The notes under the pieces are model-generated. The model was given only the letters and a program-made list of their open reading frames with translations, had not been told where the DNA came from and searched no databases. From contig CAZKRU010000115.1 of the NCBI GenBank assembly GCA_964555235.1, forward strand, positions 1 through 9,332: a stretch of 9,332 nt of DNA, in the 5' to 3' direction. This DNA comes from CAZKRU01 sp964555235 (GTDB taxonomy: Bacteria; Verrucomicrobiota; Verrucomicrobiia; Methylacidiphilales; CAMAQI01). Positions 1-6,409 of this stretch are shown piece by piece (the stretch's first letter is position 1; each line of letters begins with the position of its first letter). Position numbers and translations under genes: made by a program.

Positions 1-142
1 CCTTTGGCGTGTTTCGCGTATTTCGCGGGAAATGCCCCCTCCTTTTGGATTTCAAGCGCTTAGAAGTTTACTTCACCGAGAGGCACAAAGCGCACAAAGT
101 TTCTGTTTTTTGGAACCAAGGACGGCGGAATCCCTATTGAGT
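1..142. repeat. Intergenic stretch with two inverted period-9 repeats
   Basis: No gene is seen between the window start and the hipA stop. Two imperfect tandem repeats with a 9-bp period are visible. The first covers about 1-28, with units GTGTTTCGC (9-17) and GTATTTCGC (18-26). The second covers 82-99, with units GGCACAAAG and CGCACAAAG. On the opposite strand the second pair reads as a CTTTGTGCG-type unit, so the two blocks form a loose inverted pair. An 8-bp palindrome AAGCGCTT lies between them. Repeats of this style are common between genes in some environmental bacterial genomes, but assigning a family is inference. No convincing rho-independent terminator for hipA was found here. Confidence 0.5.
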
Positions 143-1384
143 CTATCTAAATCTTTGCCGTATTTTGGCGCTGCGGGATTGAATCAGGGAGCCGATTCCT
201 TTGGTTTCTGGAAGCTCCGCAATAATCTCCGGAATCTTTTCTGAGATACGATTCGCGATTTCGAGAACGCGACGCTTTGCGGTTGGCTTCCCCAGTCCCG
301 CTTCCTCCGCCAACTGATCAAAGTGTTTTGGGCCGACCTTATCCGAAGCATATTCACCGCCAATCTTCATCGCCATTTTTTTGGCAAGTTCTGGATAGGA
401 GACGGTACTGAGAAGATCGTAAAGGGGAGCAAGACGCGTTTCACGGCCATAGAGCAGTGAAAAGTTCTTTCCGTGAGCATCGTGATTTCCAACGATCAAA
501 TTAAAAATGACCGCATCCAGTAACCGCTGTAGGTCAATCACGGGAGCACTGGATAATTCACGCACCAATTGGAACGACTGCTGGAGCGACGGCCCCCCTT
601 CGTTCTGATATTTGTTATCAGGACTAATGCCGAGTGCTTGACAGAAATCCTCTTGGTGTAATCGATCCAGGGATTCTGGCCTGTTTGGAGAAGCGGGCAC
701 TTGAACGCGATCGTACCTCTGGACAAGAAGATACTGGATGTTCTCCACCAGGCCTATCTCAACCCGAGCCGTGTACAGCCCCATCGCATGAGCCAGCTTC
801 ATGCAAAACGCTTCATTGAAAACAATCCCCTCAAACCGAATGACCGCAGGTTTGAGAATATGGGTACTGGGAGCTCCGCCCAAGGGAATTGAAATTTTAC
901 CATCAGCGACATGGACGGCGATCTTATCCTGAGCCCCTGCCAGCGAGAGTCGAATTCCATCATCACCAGCCATCAAGGGCCGCTGCGGCAGTTGTCGAAG
1001 AATCAGGGCCAACCTCTCACGGCTCAAGGGACGATAGCGATCTTTATTTTGAGGCAGTCTTACGCCCGCTGGCATAAAGGTCACCGCACCCGCGCACTCT
1101 CCACCGATCTGCCCCAGCATGGCAAAATCGTTTCTAGCACTAATCCCAAGGTTTTTGGCAATAATTTCCCGCTTACTTTCATCGGGGAGAACCCCACCGA
1201 AAAATCCCCGGCACTCATTCCGGTTAAAGCGCTCCTTTTGGAGTGGCAGCGAGTGAGAGAGCGGAAATGCTCCGGCATGGTTCAACCAGCTTTCAAAGTA
1301 GGAATACGTCATCTGACCCTGGTGATCCTGAATCAGATGCCCGACCAATTGCTGGTGCAAATAAACATCGAGCGTACGAGTCAT
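143..1384 (-). CDS. hipA: HipA-family serine/threonine kinase toxin
   Basis: This 413-residue protein has the full HipA layout and normal length for the family. The N-terminal subdomain (about 1-110) includes FFGGVLPDES. The Gly-rich loop LSLAGAQDK (146-154) carries Ser147, which matches the autophosphorylated Ser150 of E. coli HipA. The catalytic loop GNHDAHGKNFSLL (299-311) has Asp302 and Asn307, and LAPLYDLLS (318-326) supplies the metal-binding Asp323. All kinase residues I can check are present, so it looks active. HipA proteins of E. coli phosphorylate glutamyl-tRNA synthetase and cause growth arrest; the target here is unknown. The ATG lies 3 nt after the hipB stop without a clear ribosome binding site, which fits translational coupling. 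It is the second gene of a hipBA operon and is presumably neutralised and repressed together with HipB. Confidence 0.93.
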   Translation of the reverse strand: MTRTLDVYLHQQLVGHLIQDHQGQMTYSYFESWLNHAGAFPLSHSLPLQKERFNRNECRGFFGGVLPDESKREIIAKNLGISARNDFAMLGQIGGECAGAVTFMPAGVRLPQNKDRYRPLSRERLALILRQLPQRPLMAGDDGIRLSLAGAQDKIAVHVADGKISIPLGGAPSTHILKPAVIRFEGIVFNEAFCMKLAHAMGLYTARVEIGLVENIQYLLVQRYDRVQVPASPNRPESLDRLHQEDFCQALGISPDNKYQNEGGPSLQQSFQLVRELSSAPVIDLQRLLDAVIFNLIVGNHDAHGKNFSLLYGRETRLAPLYDLLSTVSYPELAKKMAMKIGGEYASDKVGPKHFDQLAEEAGLGKPTAKRRVLEIANRISEKIPEIIAELPETKGIGSLIQSRSAKIRQRFR

Positions 1385-1387
1385 TTT

Positions 1388-1618
1388 CTAAATTTCGCTT
1401 GCGACGTTTACTCCAAGAGGATGAACCTCCATTTTGATGCCAAGCGTCTGTAGCACGGTAAGCACTTTTCCCAATTGGCAGGTCGGCTTCCCCTTCTCGA
1501 GTTCGATGATAAACCTTAAGCCCGTGCCGGAGGTCATCGCTAAATCCTTTTGAGTCACTCGCAAATGCTTACGAGCGGCTTGAACGATTTCACCAATCTT
1601 TTCAGGAGTGTACTTCAT
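1388..1618 (-). CDS. hipB: HipB-like XRE-family antitoxin and repressor
   Basis: The protein has 76 residues with a Cro/C1-type helix-turn-helix at about 7-60 (KIGEIVQAARKHLRVTQKDL followed by the recognition segment TGLRFIIELEKG). The C-terminal segment KMEVHPLGVNV resembles the beta strand through which HipB dimerises. It should bind operator DNA as a dimer and hold HipA inactive. I chose the ATG at 1616-1618 because the domain begins there and AAGG lies just upstream, although its 2-nt spacing is short. In-frame ATGs at 1645 and 1714 would add residues translated through the palindromic operators, which makes them unlikely. It sits directly before hipA with 3 nt between stop and start. Confidence 0.85.
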   Translation of the reverse strand: MKYTPEKIGEIVQAARKHLRVTQKDLAMTSGTGLRFIIELEKGKPTCQLGKVLTVLQTLGIKMEVHPLGVNVASEI

Positions 1619-1627
1619 ATCCTTAAT

Positions 1628-1643
1628 GTTCCCGTACGGTAAC
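1628..1643. promoter_or_regulatory. Imperfect palindromic operator O3 of hipBA
   Basis: GTTCCCGTACGGTAAC is a 16-bp palindrome with one mismatched pair. It keeps the TTCCCG half-site of the two operators further upstream. It ends 9 bp before the hipB start, where a bound repressor could block transcription initiation or elongation. Its centre is 49 bp from that of O1. Assignment to HipB is inferred from position and symmetry. Confidence 0.7.
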
Positions 1644-1677
1644 ATTATTTCAGAAATTGAAAAAAACAAGATTATTA

Positions 1678-1691
1678 TTCCCGATCGGGAA
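1678..1691. promoter_or_regulatory. Perfect palindromic operator O1 of hipBA
   Basis: TTCCCGATCGGGAA is a perfect 14-bp palindrome. It is identical to O2, and the flanking bases (TAT on the left, C on the right) are also shared. It lies in the AT-rich hipB upstream region, 60 bp from the start codon. I could not fix a convincing -35/-10 pair. A weak minus-strand candidate places this palindrome in the spacer between TGGATA and TAATAA (17 bp). Confidence 0.8.
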
Positions 1692-1726
1692 CAATATCCA
1701 CGAAATGGCAGCAAAATCGTTAAATA

Positions 1727-1740
1727 TTCCCGATCGGGAA
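1727..1740. promoter_or_regulatory. Perfect palindromic operator O2 of hipBA
   Basis: This is a second exact copy of TTCCCGATCGGGAA, centred 49 bp from O1. It lies about 110 bp upstream of hipB and 40 bp upstream of a possible plus-strand small frame at 1781. It could therefore act on transcription in either direction, or support cooperative binding by HipB dimers. Confidence 0.78.
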
Positions 1741-1780
1741 CTTTTTATTAAACCAGCGATTTTCCACTTTGTGACTTGGT

Positions 1781-1957
1781 ATGAGGACTGTCTTATTTCA
1801 CACGAAGCTCCCGCCCGTGGAACAGGCTGGCACGGCTGTGAAGTGGATGATTTTTCACGTGGAAAACCCTTCTGAAAGAAAAGACTTTCTAGCCGGAAGC
1901 CTGATTGGTTTGGTGCGGGGGGCGAAGGTGGGCACAACCACGGAGATCGCCGAGTGA
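1781..1957 (+). CDS. Possible 58-residue small protein of unknown function
   Basis: A short frame opens with ATG at 1781 and closes with TGA at 1955-1957. It begins MRTVLFHTKLPPVEQAG and ends GLVRGAKVGTTTEIAE. An in-frame stop lies just upstream (1772-1774), so 1781 is the first possible ATG; no good ribosome binding site is seen. In support, the first part falls in the 51-bp repeat shared with 9271-9321, and the other copy stays open in the same frame, giving a similar peptide (HTKLLPVERADTVVKW). That suggests either a small repeated gene or remnants of one ancestral coding sequence. I do not recognise the family. A non-coding repeat that happens to be open is equally possible. Confidence 0.3.
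   Translation: MRTVLFHTKLPPVEQAGTAVKWMIFHVENPSERKDFLAGSLIGLVRGAKVGTTTEIAE
1798..1848 (+). repeat. 51-bp dispersed direct repeat, copy A
   Basis: This copy aligns without gaps to 9271-9321 with 6 mismatches in 51 positions, in the same orientation. Both copies keep a small hairpin: CCGTG (1815-1819), an 11-nt loop, then CACGG (1831-1835). Three of the six differences fall in the loop. Similarity stops abruptly after GTGGAT. The pair brackets the unknown genes and the R-M operon. Confidence 0.75.
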
Positions 1958-2036
1958 TTGATTTTGTTTTTCAATTCAAAACCTGCCCTCAGCGAACTCT
2001 GTTGCTCTGCGCGAGAAACTCTTGATCATGGGTCTT
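1958..2036. other. Short spacer without recognised features
   Basis: This lies between the possible small plus-strand frame and the end of the minus-strand unknown gene. I see no convincing terminator hairpin with a T tract, no RNA gene and no conserved repeat in it. Confidence 0.4.
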
Positions 2037-2752
2037 TTAAATCTCCAGGAACTCGTGCGTTTTCCAAAGGGAATAGCCGAATCCATAAATCTTACTTGTC
2101 CAAACCCCTGCGGTTTCAGGGTTGCCTCCAATCGGATCACCTTCGCAATAACACGGATAACGTTTCAACCTTCCTTGATAGTCCAGATCGGTTTTCCAAA
2201 TTTTACGAATGAGCGGCCATTCCTCGGATCGTTCTTCAGAGAGTTGGATTTCACCGTTCACGACTTCGAGATACGGCCAAAAGAGAACCGCATAGCGCAG
2301 GAGAAGCTTCTGATCGACTTGAGGACGGGGCGCAGGTTGATTCCATCGGTCTGGGCATGGATCAAGGTGAAACATTCCTGAATATATTGATTGAACAAAT
2401 CGCTTGAAATCCATTTCAAGAAAGGCTCGATATAATCCGGAGGAATTCTCGAATCTTTTTCTTGGATCATCCTCTCAACGTCCGAGACATAAACAAAAAG
2501 CCAACGAAATTCTCCCTGTCGGTTTTCGACTAAAGGCATGAGGCTCTTGATCTCCTCGGCAGTCTTTGGAATCGGTCGTTGTTCCCACCAATGCTGCGGT
2601 TTGTAGATAAACTGACCTCGGAAGTAGTCCTCATCCAAGGAGACTGACAATCTCCAAAACAACCCTTTCGGACAGGGCCCCAATGGGTGATTCGGCTTTG
2701 CGATTGCATCCGGGTGCCACCCCCATTTGATCCCATCTGGAAATATAGGCAT
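2037..2752 (-). pseudogene. Unknown protein interrupted by one frameshift
   Basis: Two overlapping minus-strand frames together make one protein of about 238 residues. The first runs from MPIFPDGIKWGWHPD to about residue 142 (INLRP). The second continues with RPQVDQKLLLRYAVLFWPYL and ends WKTHEFLEI. The switch is best placed at the run of four G at 2327-2330 (C on the coding strand). One more C would join the frames smoothly, so a single-base deletion in the gene or the assembly is likely. The ATG at 2750-2752 is chosen because GGAGG lies 8 nt before it; an ATG at 2767 would overlap that site. The protein is rich in Trp, Tyr and Pro, with no signal peptide or membrane segment. I do not recognise the family. 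It lies 26 nt downstream of the next gene in the same direction, probably in one transcript. Confidence 0.6.
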
Positions 2753-2760
2753 CTCGTCAT

Positions 2761-2765
2761 CCTCC
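2761..2765 (-). promoter_or_regulatory. Strong ribosome binding site GGAGG
   Basis: GGAGG on the minus strand lies 8 nt before the ATG at 2750-2752. It is the best Shine-Dalgarno sequence in the window. It decides the start of the frameshifted gene in favour of this ATG over the one at 2767. Confidence 0.65.
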
Positions 2766-2778
2766 ATGGTTTGTGAAT

Positions 2779-3267
2779 TTAATTTGAAAAGGAAAGATAG
2801 TCCCGGAGCTCTTGAAATTTGGGGTCTTCAGAAATAATTTTTTCAGCGATTCGATAAATTTGGGCGTCCAGCTTTTGAGAAATCCGTTTACTTGAGTCGT
2901 GTTGACCGCGTGAATTCAAATAGCTCAAAAATTTGTCCCTTTCGACTCGTTGGCCTATTTCTTGTAGTTGTTTGATTCCATTAATGTCCACCATCATATC
3001 ATCTTTAGTCCGAGCATCATTGAACTGAGCCCAGCAGTGATGGATCCCTTCGCTTGGGTTTAACTCGCCTGTGAAATAAATATGTAACTTAAAAACTTCA
3101 TTCAGCTTTAGTGCGAAATGGAAACAGCATCCTTTTTCAAACAGATCCCGCCAATCACCCGTTTCCTCCCCTGTTTTGATATACTTCAGGAGGTTTACTT
3201 CAGATTTTGAAAGCGACATAAAGCTCTTCACGCAATTACGGAGGTAAACTTCTTCCACATGGGTCAT
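2779..3267 (-). CDS. Unknown protein with a possible papain-like Cys-His-Asp pattern
   Basis: The frame gives 162 residues from the ATG at 3267. A later ATG at 3219 (Met17, MSLSKSEVNLL) follows the upstream gene's stop by 16 nt and has a weak GAAGAG before it, so the true protein may be 146 residues. Visible in sequence: GCCFHFALKLNEVF (47-60), then HHCWAQF (76-82), then DMMVDINGI (90-98). Ordered Cys, His and Asp in such settings resemble the active site of papain-fold peptidases or amidases (NlpC/P60, transglutaminase-like). This is pattern recognition only, without family proof. The C-terminus is charged and helical-looking. With the longer start it overlaps the upstream gene by 32 bp, so the two are likely co-transcribed. 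Base composition is AT-richer (about 40-47% G+C in lines counted) than the R-M genes. Confidence 0.7.
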   Translation of the reverse strand: MTHVEEVYLRNCVKSFMSLSKSEVNLLKYIKTGEETGDWRDLFEKGCCFHFALKLNEVFKLHIYFTGELNPSEGIHHCWAQFNDARTKDDMMVDINGIKQLQEIGQRVERDKFLSYLNSRGQHDSSKRISQKLDAQIYRIAEKIISEDPKFQELRDYLSFSN

Positions 3268-3709
3268 AAAGATGTTTTTTTAGAATTTTCACTATAACAT
3301 CTGCGGCACGGATGAGTTTTTCCTCAGTGTTATACTCATCATCAAAAGTCGCGGTCATGTGAGCAATTTCTTTGTCTCCTCTCTTATAAATTCTTGAAAG
3401 AAGAATCGCGTGCGTGACTACTAAAGGATCATGGACATCGATTAGCTTTCCGACAAAGGCCTCAATTTTTACATCATCTCCTCGTCCTTTATTTTCAATA
3501 AGAATGCTGCCATCGCTTGATTTGAGTCCAAAAAAATCTATCCATAATCGAATCGCAAATAGACAAGAGTCTTTTGCGCAACAGTAAAGATCGCCTTCGC
3601 CAGTCCAAATTCTCCCATGCCGATTCGGAAACGTTCTCAGTAAGGTCAAGCGATGAGGAAAATGTTTTTCAAAATATTCTTCTTTTTCTTGATCATCTAA
3701 TGTCTTCAT
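3236..3709 (-). CDS. Unknown 157-residue protein
   Basis: I do not recognise this family. The protein begins MKTLDDQEKEEYFEKHFPHR and is mixed in composition, with no signal peptide and no obvious membrane helix. It contains a Cys pair in LYCCAKDSCLFAIRLW (41-56) and a C-terminal stretch EEKLIRAADVIVKILKKHL (129-147) that looks like an amphipathic helix. The ATG at 3707-3709 has no clear ribosome binding site. It begins 9 nt after the stop of the methylase-like remnant behind the R-M helicase and overlaps the next gene in the same direction. It therefore probably heads an AT-rich three-gene cluster, or is read through from the R-M operon. The composition break against the GC-rich R-M genes falls at its start, suggesting a separate origin. 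Confidence 0.7.
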   Translation of the reverse strand: MKTLDDQEKEEYFEKHFPHRLTLLRTFPNRHGRIWTGEGDLYCCAKDSCLFAIRLWIDFFGLKSSDGSILIENKGRGDDVKIEAFVGKLIDVHDPLVVTHAILLSRIYKRGDKEIAHMTATFDDEYNTEEKLIRAADVIVKILKKHLYDPCGRSLPP

Positions 3710-3718
3710 AGACTTTAT

Positions 3719-3871
3719 TCACCGACTGAGTGAAAATGCTCCCGGCCAGCCGCCGTGTTGGTTGATGACTTCGTCGATCTCTTTCATGGGGCGGATGGTT
3801 TCGGAGAGGGCGACGACGATTTTGTCGTAGTGGGCGATCTCTTCATCTGTCAGGGGAGGCCTTTGCGATTC
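3719..3871 (-). pseudogene. Orphan C-terminal methylase-like tail in frame behind the helicase
   Basis: Directly after the helicase stop (TAA, 3872-3874) the same frame stays open for 50 codons to a TGA at 3719-3721. It contains LTDEEIAHYDKIVVALSETI, then RPMKEIDEVINQHGGWPGAF. From memory, this resembles the extreme C-terminus of type ISP-like or other N6-adenine methylase/R-M proteins. It also resembles the end of the large methylase in this window (LSEEEIAFVEKIVRPI). There is no start codon suited to independent expression, so I read it as the tail of a lost gene, or as a readthrough extension of the helicase. Composition matches the GC-rich R-M genes, not the AT-rich gene that follows 9 nt later. 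Confidence 0.55.
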
Positions 3872-6409
3872 TTACTCCCGCGCCACCACGGTATCGTATA
3901 ACCCGTAGTGCGTGAGGCCTTGATGACTCTCGATGCCCGTGTAGCTCAAGGAGGCATCCTCGTAACGCCGGAAGGCGAACACGGCCTGATTCATTTGTTC
4001 GGTATTGAACACCCGCAGTCGCACGAGCAGGTGAAAATCCTTCACCGTCAGGCCGGTGACCGTCTCGAACAATTCCGGTTCGATCTTGGTGATCACATCT
4101 TGCAGTGTGTTCTCCCGAAAATCGGTCAGATACATGAAGGCCGGAATCCGGGTCACGAACTTGATGAGCTTTTCTTGCACCAGTTTGCGCTTGGATTTGA
4201 ACTCCTTCTCCTCGTCGGTGAGTTGCTTTTCTTCCTTTGCCGACAACTCCTTGTCCTTCGCCTTGTTTTTGAGTGCTTTCACCTTGTCGCTCTTGTTGAT
4301 GATGGTTTCGATGATGTTGTCGCCGAGCGCGCGCCAACCCTCGATGCGCCCCACGGCGGCCATCGCCTCGGGGCTATCCAGAATCCGGCGCAGGGTGTCA
4401 TTGTCCACGTTCACGAGCAACGCGCTCTCCCATTTGCGTGCGAGCAGCGTCGCCGAGGTGCCGGCGATCGCGATATCGAGGATGCCGCCCGCATCGATCT
4501 GCGTCATGTTCGCGCCGTCGTAGGCCAGCACTGGCAGGAACGACACGAGATCCCTGACCGCGTTCTCCGGGTTCGGCTCGTTGGGCGAAAGGCCGATACC
4601 ATATTCGGAAAGCTGGCGCAGCGCACGGGTGGGCGCAAAATCGAACACGAAGCAGACCGGCTTCAGGATTTCCTCCTCGTTTGGGTCGTCGCCGTTGGGA
4701 TTTTTGATGGACCACGGCGATTGCACGCGAAACGCCGCCTGAAAATAGGTCTCCGGCGACTTGAGATTTCGCAGCATCAGGATGGACGCCCACTGTGACA
4801 CGGTAACGCCGGTGGTGAGTTTGCCGCAGGAGAGCGTGATCGTCTTGGTGTCGAACCCACCTCCGATGGCCTTGCGCACGGGTGGCAGCGCCTCCAGGCC
4901 GATGCCCGCTCCGGCACCCGCCGCGACGATCACCGTATAATCACGCCAGAACACGTTGTGCTTCTCAGCCAACAGATTCGCCATCGCACGACAGGCCGCG
5001 ACGTTGGGCAAAAACCAGAACGCGTGCTGGAGATACGGCAGCAAGCGCACGTCGGAATACGGAAACGGCGGACGCGTGCCGGTTTTGAGCGATTCAATCG
5101 ACTTGGACGCATGCCCACCACGGATAATATCCAGCCACTTTTGCACGTCGCTCTTGTGCTTGAACTGCGCATTCCCTCCCTCACCTGATGCCTCGAAAAA
5201 CGCGTTCAAATCGAACTCGTCGAACTCCCCGGCGCTCGCCACCGCCATCAGCTCGTCCGGCATCTGGTAGGTGAGCAGCCGCATTTGTGGCAGCGCGCCG
5301 TAGGGATTCCACTTGCCGGGCTGCTGGGTCGCGAACGCCTCCTTGGCTCGCTGCTCATCGGTGTAGGTCCAATTAAAAATCTGCTCCTCGATGAACTCGC
5401 CCGTCGAGAGGGCCTTGAACGGCGTGCCGGAAAGATAGAGGTAGGCCTTGGTAGTGATGGGCAAAAACTCCGTCTCTTGGGTCGAGAGTTCACCGATGTC
5501 TTCATTCACACTTTCCAAGCCGGGAGCATATTCGAGTTTGGTCTCCTTCTTCGCGACCGTCTCCTCCTCGCCCTCGAACAATTCCTTGGCCGTCTCGCGC
5601 CACGCACCAAAATGGTATTCGTCAAACACGACCAAGTCCCAATTCACTTCGTGGAGCCATTCGTTCTTGGGCTTGATGTTCCCCGCGTTGTCACGGCCCA
5701 ACAAATCCTGGAAGGAGCCGAAATAAACGACCGGCTTTTTCCGGTCGATCTGCGTCGGATCGCCACCGGAGGATTTTGACAGGTATTGCCAGCCGTCGAA
5801 GGCCGCGTGCGATTCGAGGTCTGTCTGCCATGCATCCTCCACGGCGGGCTTAAACGTCACCACGAGCACGCGTTTGGCCCCGAGTTTTTTGGCGAGTTGG
5901 TAACTGGTAAACGTTTTCCCGAAACGCATCTTCGCGTTCCAGAGGAAACGCGGCACGGCCTTTTTGTTCTCCGCCCAGATCGACTTGAAGTAATCGAAAG
6001 TCTTTTCGACCGCCTCGACCTGCTCCCGCCGCATCGCAAAGGCCTCGTGGTGCGTGCCTGTCAATTTCTTGCCCGTGCGCAATTCGGTGAGGACCGTCTT
6101 TACGTCTTCGACCGTGCAGCGCATCCATTCCAACGCGGTGTTTTCAAAACCCTTCCTCACCAAGCCCGCGCGCACCGCGTGATCGCTAAAAATTGTGCCG
6201 TCCTCGCGCTCGGCGGATTCGTTGAGTTCGATGGTATAGTTTTCAATCACAGCCGTTTGGAGCTGCTCAGCGACCCGTTGTTTCACATCACGCGTGGTCT
6301 GGCCCACCTTGAGGAGTCCTGCGTGCGCCTTGTCCACAATGGAATAGGCGTAGATGCGCGGACACGCTTCAGGCTTCGGCGCAAGAATTTCGTCAATGGT
6401 CTTATTCAT
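3872..6409 (-). CDS. R-M helicase with N-terminal GIY-YIG (T5orf172-like) domain
   Basis: This is the translocase and probable nuclease subunit of the R-M system. Numbering from the GTG at 6442 (856 aa): a GIY-YIG-type domain, YAYSIVDKAHAGLLKVGQTTR (31-51, key residues Tyr31/Tyr33, KVGQT and Arg51); Walker A AKMRFGKT (170-177); motif Ia VLVVTFKPA (192-200); DEYH box (274-277); SGTP (338-341); motif V CGKLTTGVTV (539-548); motif VI QAAFRVQSPW (568-577). A Lys/Glu-rich likely coiled coil spans about 715-760. The end, ASLSYTGIESH...YGLYDTVVA, is typical of this helicase family. I prefer the ATG at 6407-6409 (845 aa), which overlaps the methylase stop as ATGAATAA; an ATG at 6430 and a GTG at 6442 are alternatives. 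All helicase motifs are intact. The GIY-YIG domain is the only nuclease candidate I see in the operon. Confidence 0.88.
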   Translation of the reverse strand: MNKTIDEILAPKPEACPRIYAYSIVDKAHAGLLKVGQTTRDVKQRVAEQLQTAVIENYTIELNESAEREDGTIFSDHAVRAGLVRKGFENTALEWMRCTVEDVKTVLTELRTGKKLTGTHHEAFAMRREQVEAVEKTFDYFKSIWAENKKAVPRFLWNAKMRFGKTFTSYQLAKKLGAKRVLVVTFKPAVEDAWQTDLESHAAFDGWQYLSKSSGGDPTQIDRKKPVVYFGSFQDLLGRDNAGNIKPKNEWLHEVNWDLVVFDEYHFGAWRETAKELFEGEEETVAKKETKLEYAPGLESVNEDIGELSTQETEFLPITTKAYLYLSGTPFKALSTGEFIEEQIFNWTYTDEQRAKEAFATQQPGKWNPYGALPQMRLLTYQMPDELMAVASAGEFDEFDLNAFFEASGEGGNAQFKHKSDVQKWLDIIRGGHASKSIESLKTGTRPPFPYSDVRLLPYLQHAFWFLPNVAACRAMANLLAEKHNVFWRDYTVIVAAGAGAGIGLEALPPVRKAIGGGFDTKTITLSCGKLTTGVTVSQWASILMLRNLKSPETYFQAAFRVQSPWSIKNPNGDDPNEEEILKPVCFVFDFAPTRALRQLSEYGIGLSPNEPNPENAVRDLVSFLPVLAYDGANMTQIDAGGILDIAIAGTSATLLARKWESALLVNVDNDTLRRILDSPEAMAAVGRIEGWRALGDNIIETIINKSDKVKALKNKAKDKELSAKEEKQLTDEEKEFKSKRKLVQEKLIKFVTRIPAFMYLTDFRENTLQDVITKIEPELFETVTGLTVKDFHLLVRLRVFNTEQMNQAVFAFRRYEDASLSYTGIESHQGLTHYGLYDTVVARE

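Noticed and set aside
911..1453. Plus-strand frame of 180 codons opposite hipA
   Set aside because: It lies against a complete, motif-confirmed HipA kinase and its translation has no domain-like pattern.
1678..1740. The two TTCCCGATCGGGAA palindromes as transcription terminators
   Set aside because: They are short, have no loop and occur twice with identical sequence upstream of a repressor gene. Operators explain them better than terminators.
1657..1875. Plus-strand frame of 72 codons over the hip operators
   Set aside because: It translates straight through two palindromic operators and has no domain. The repeat-supported frame in this region is a different one (1781-1957).
3843..4337. 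Minus-strand frame of 164 codons overlapping the end of the helicase
   Set aside because: It is out of frame with the helicase and has low-complexity Arg/Gln/His-rich content typical of a shadow. The coherent tail after 3871 is in the helicase frame, not this one.
3908..4798. Long plus-strand open frame (296 codons) opposite the helicase gene
   Set aside because: It is antisense to a gene with clear helicase motifs in a GC-rich stretch. The translation is Arg/His/Leu-rich with no recognisable domain. The same holds for 5285-5779 and 5786-6424.
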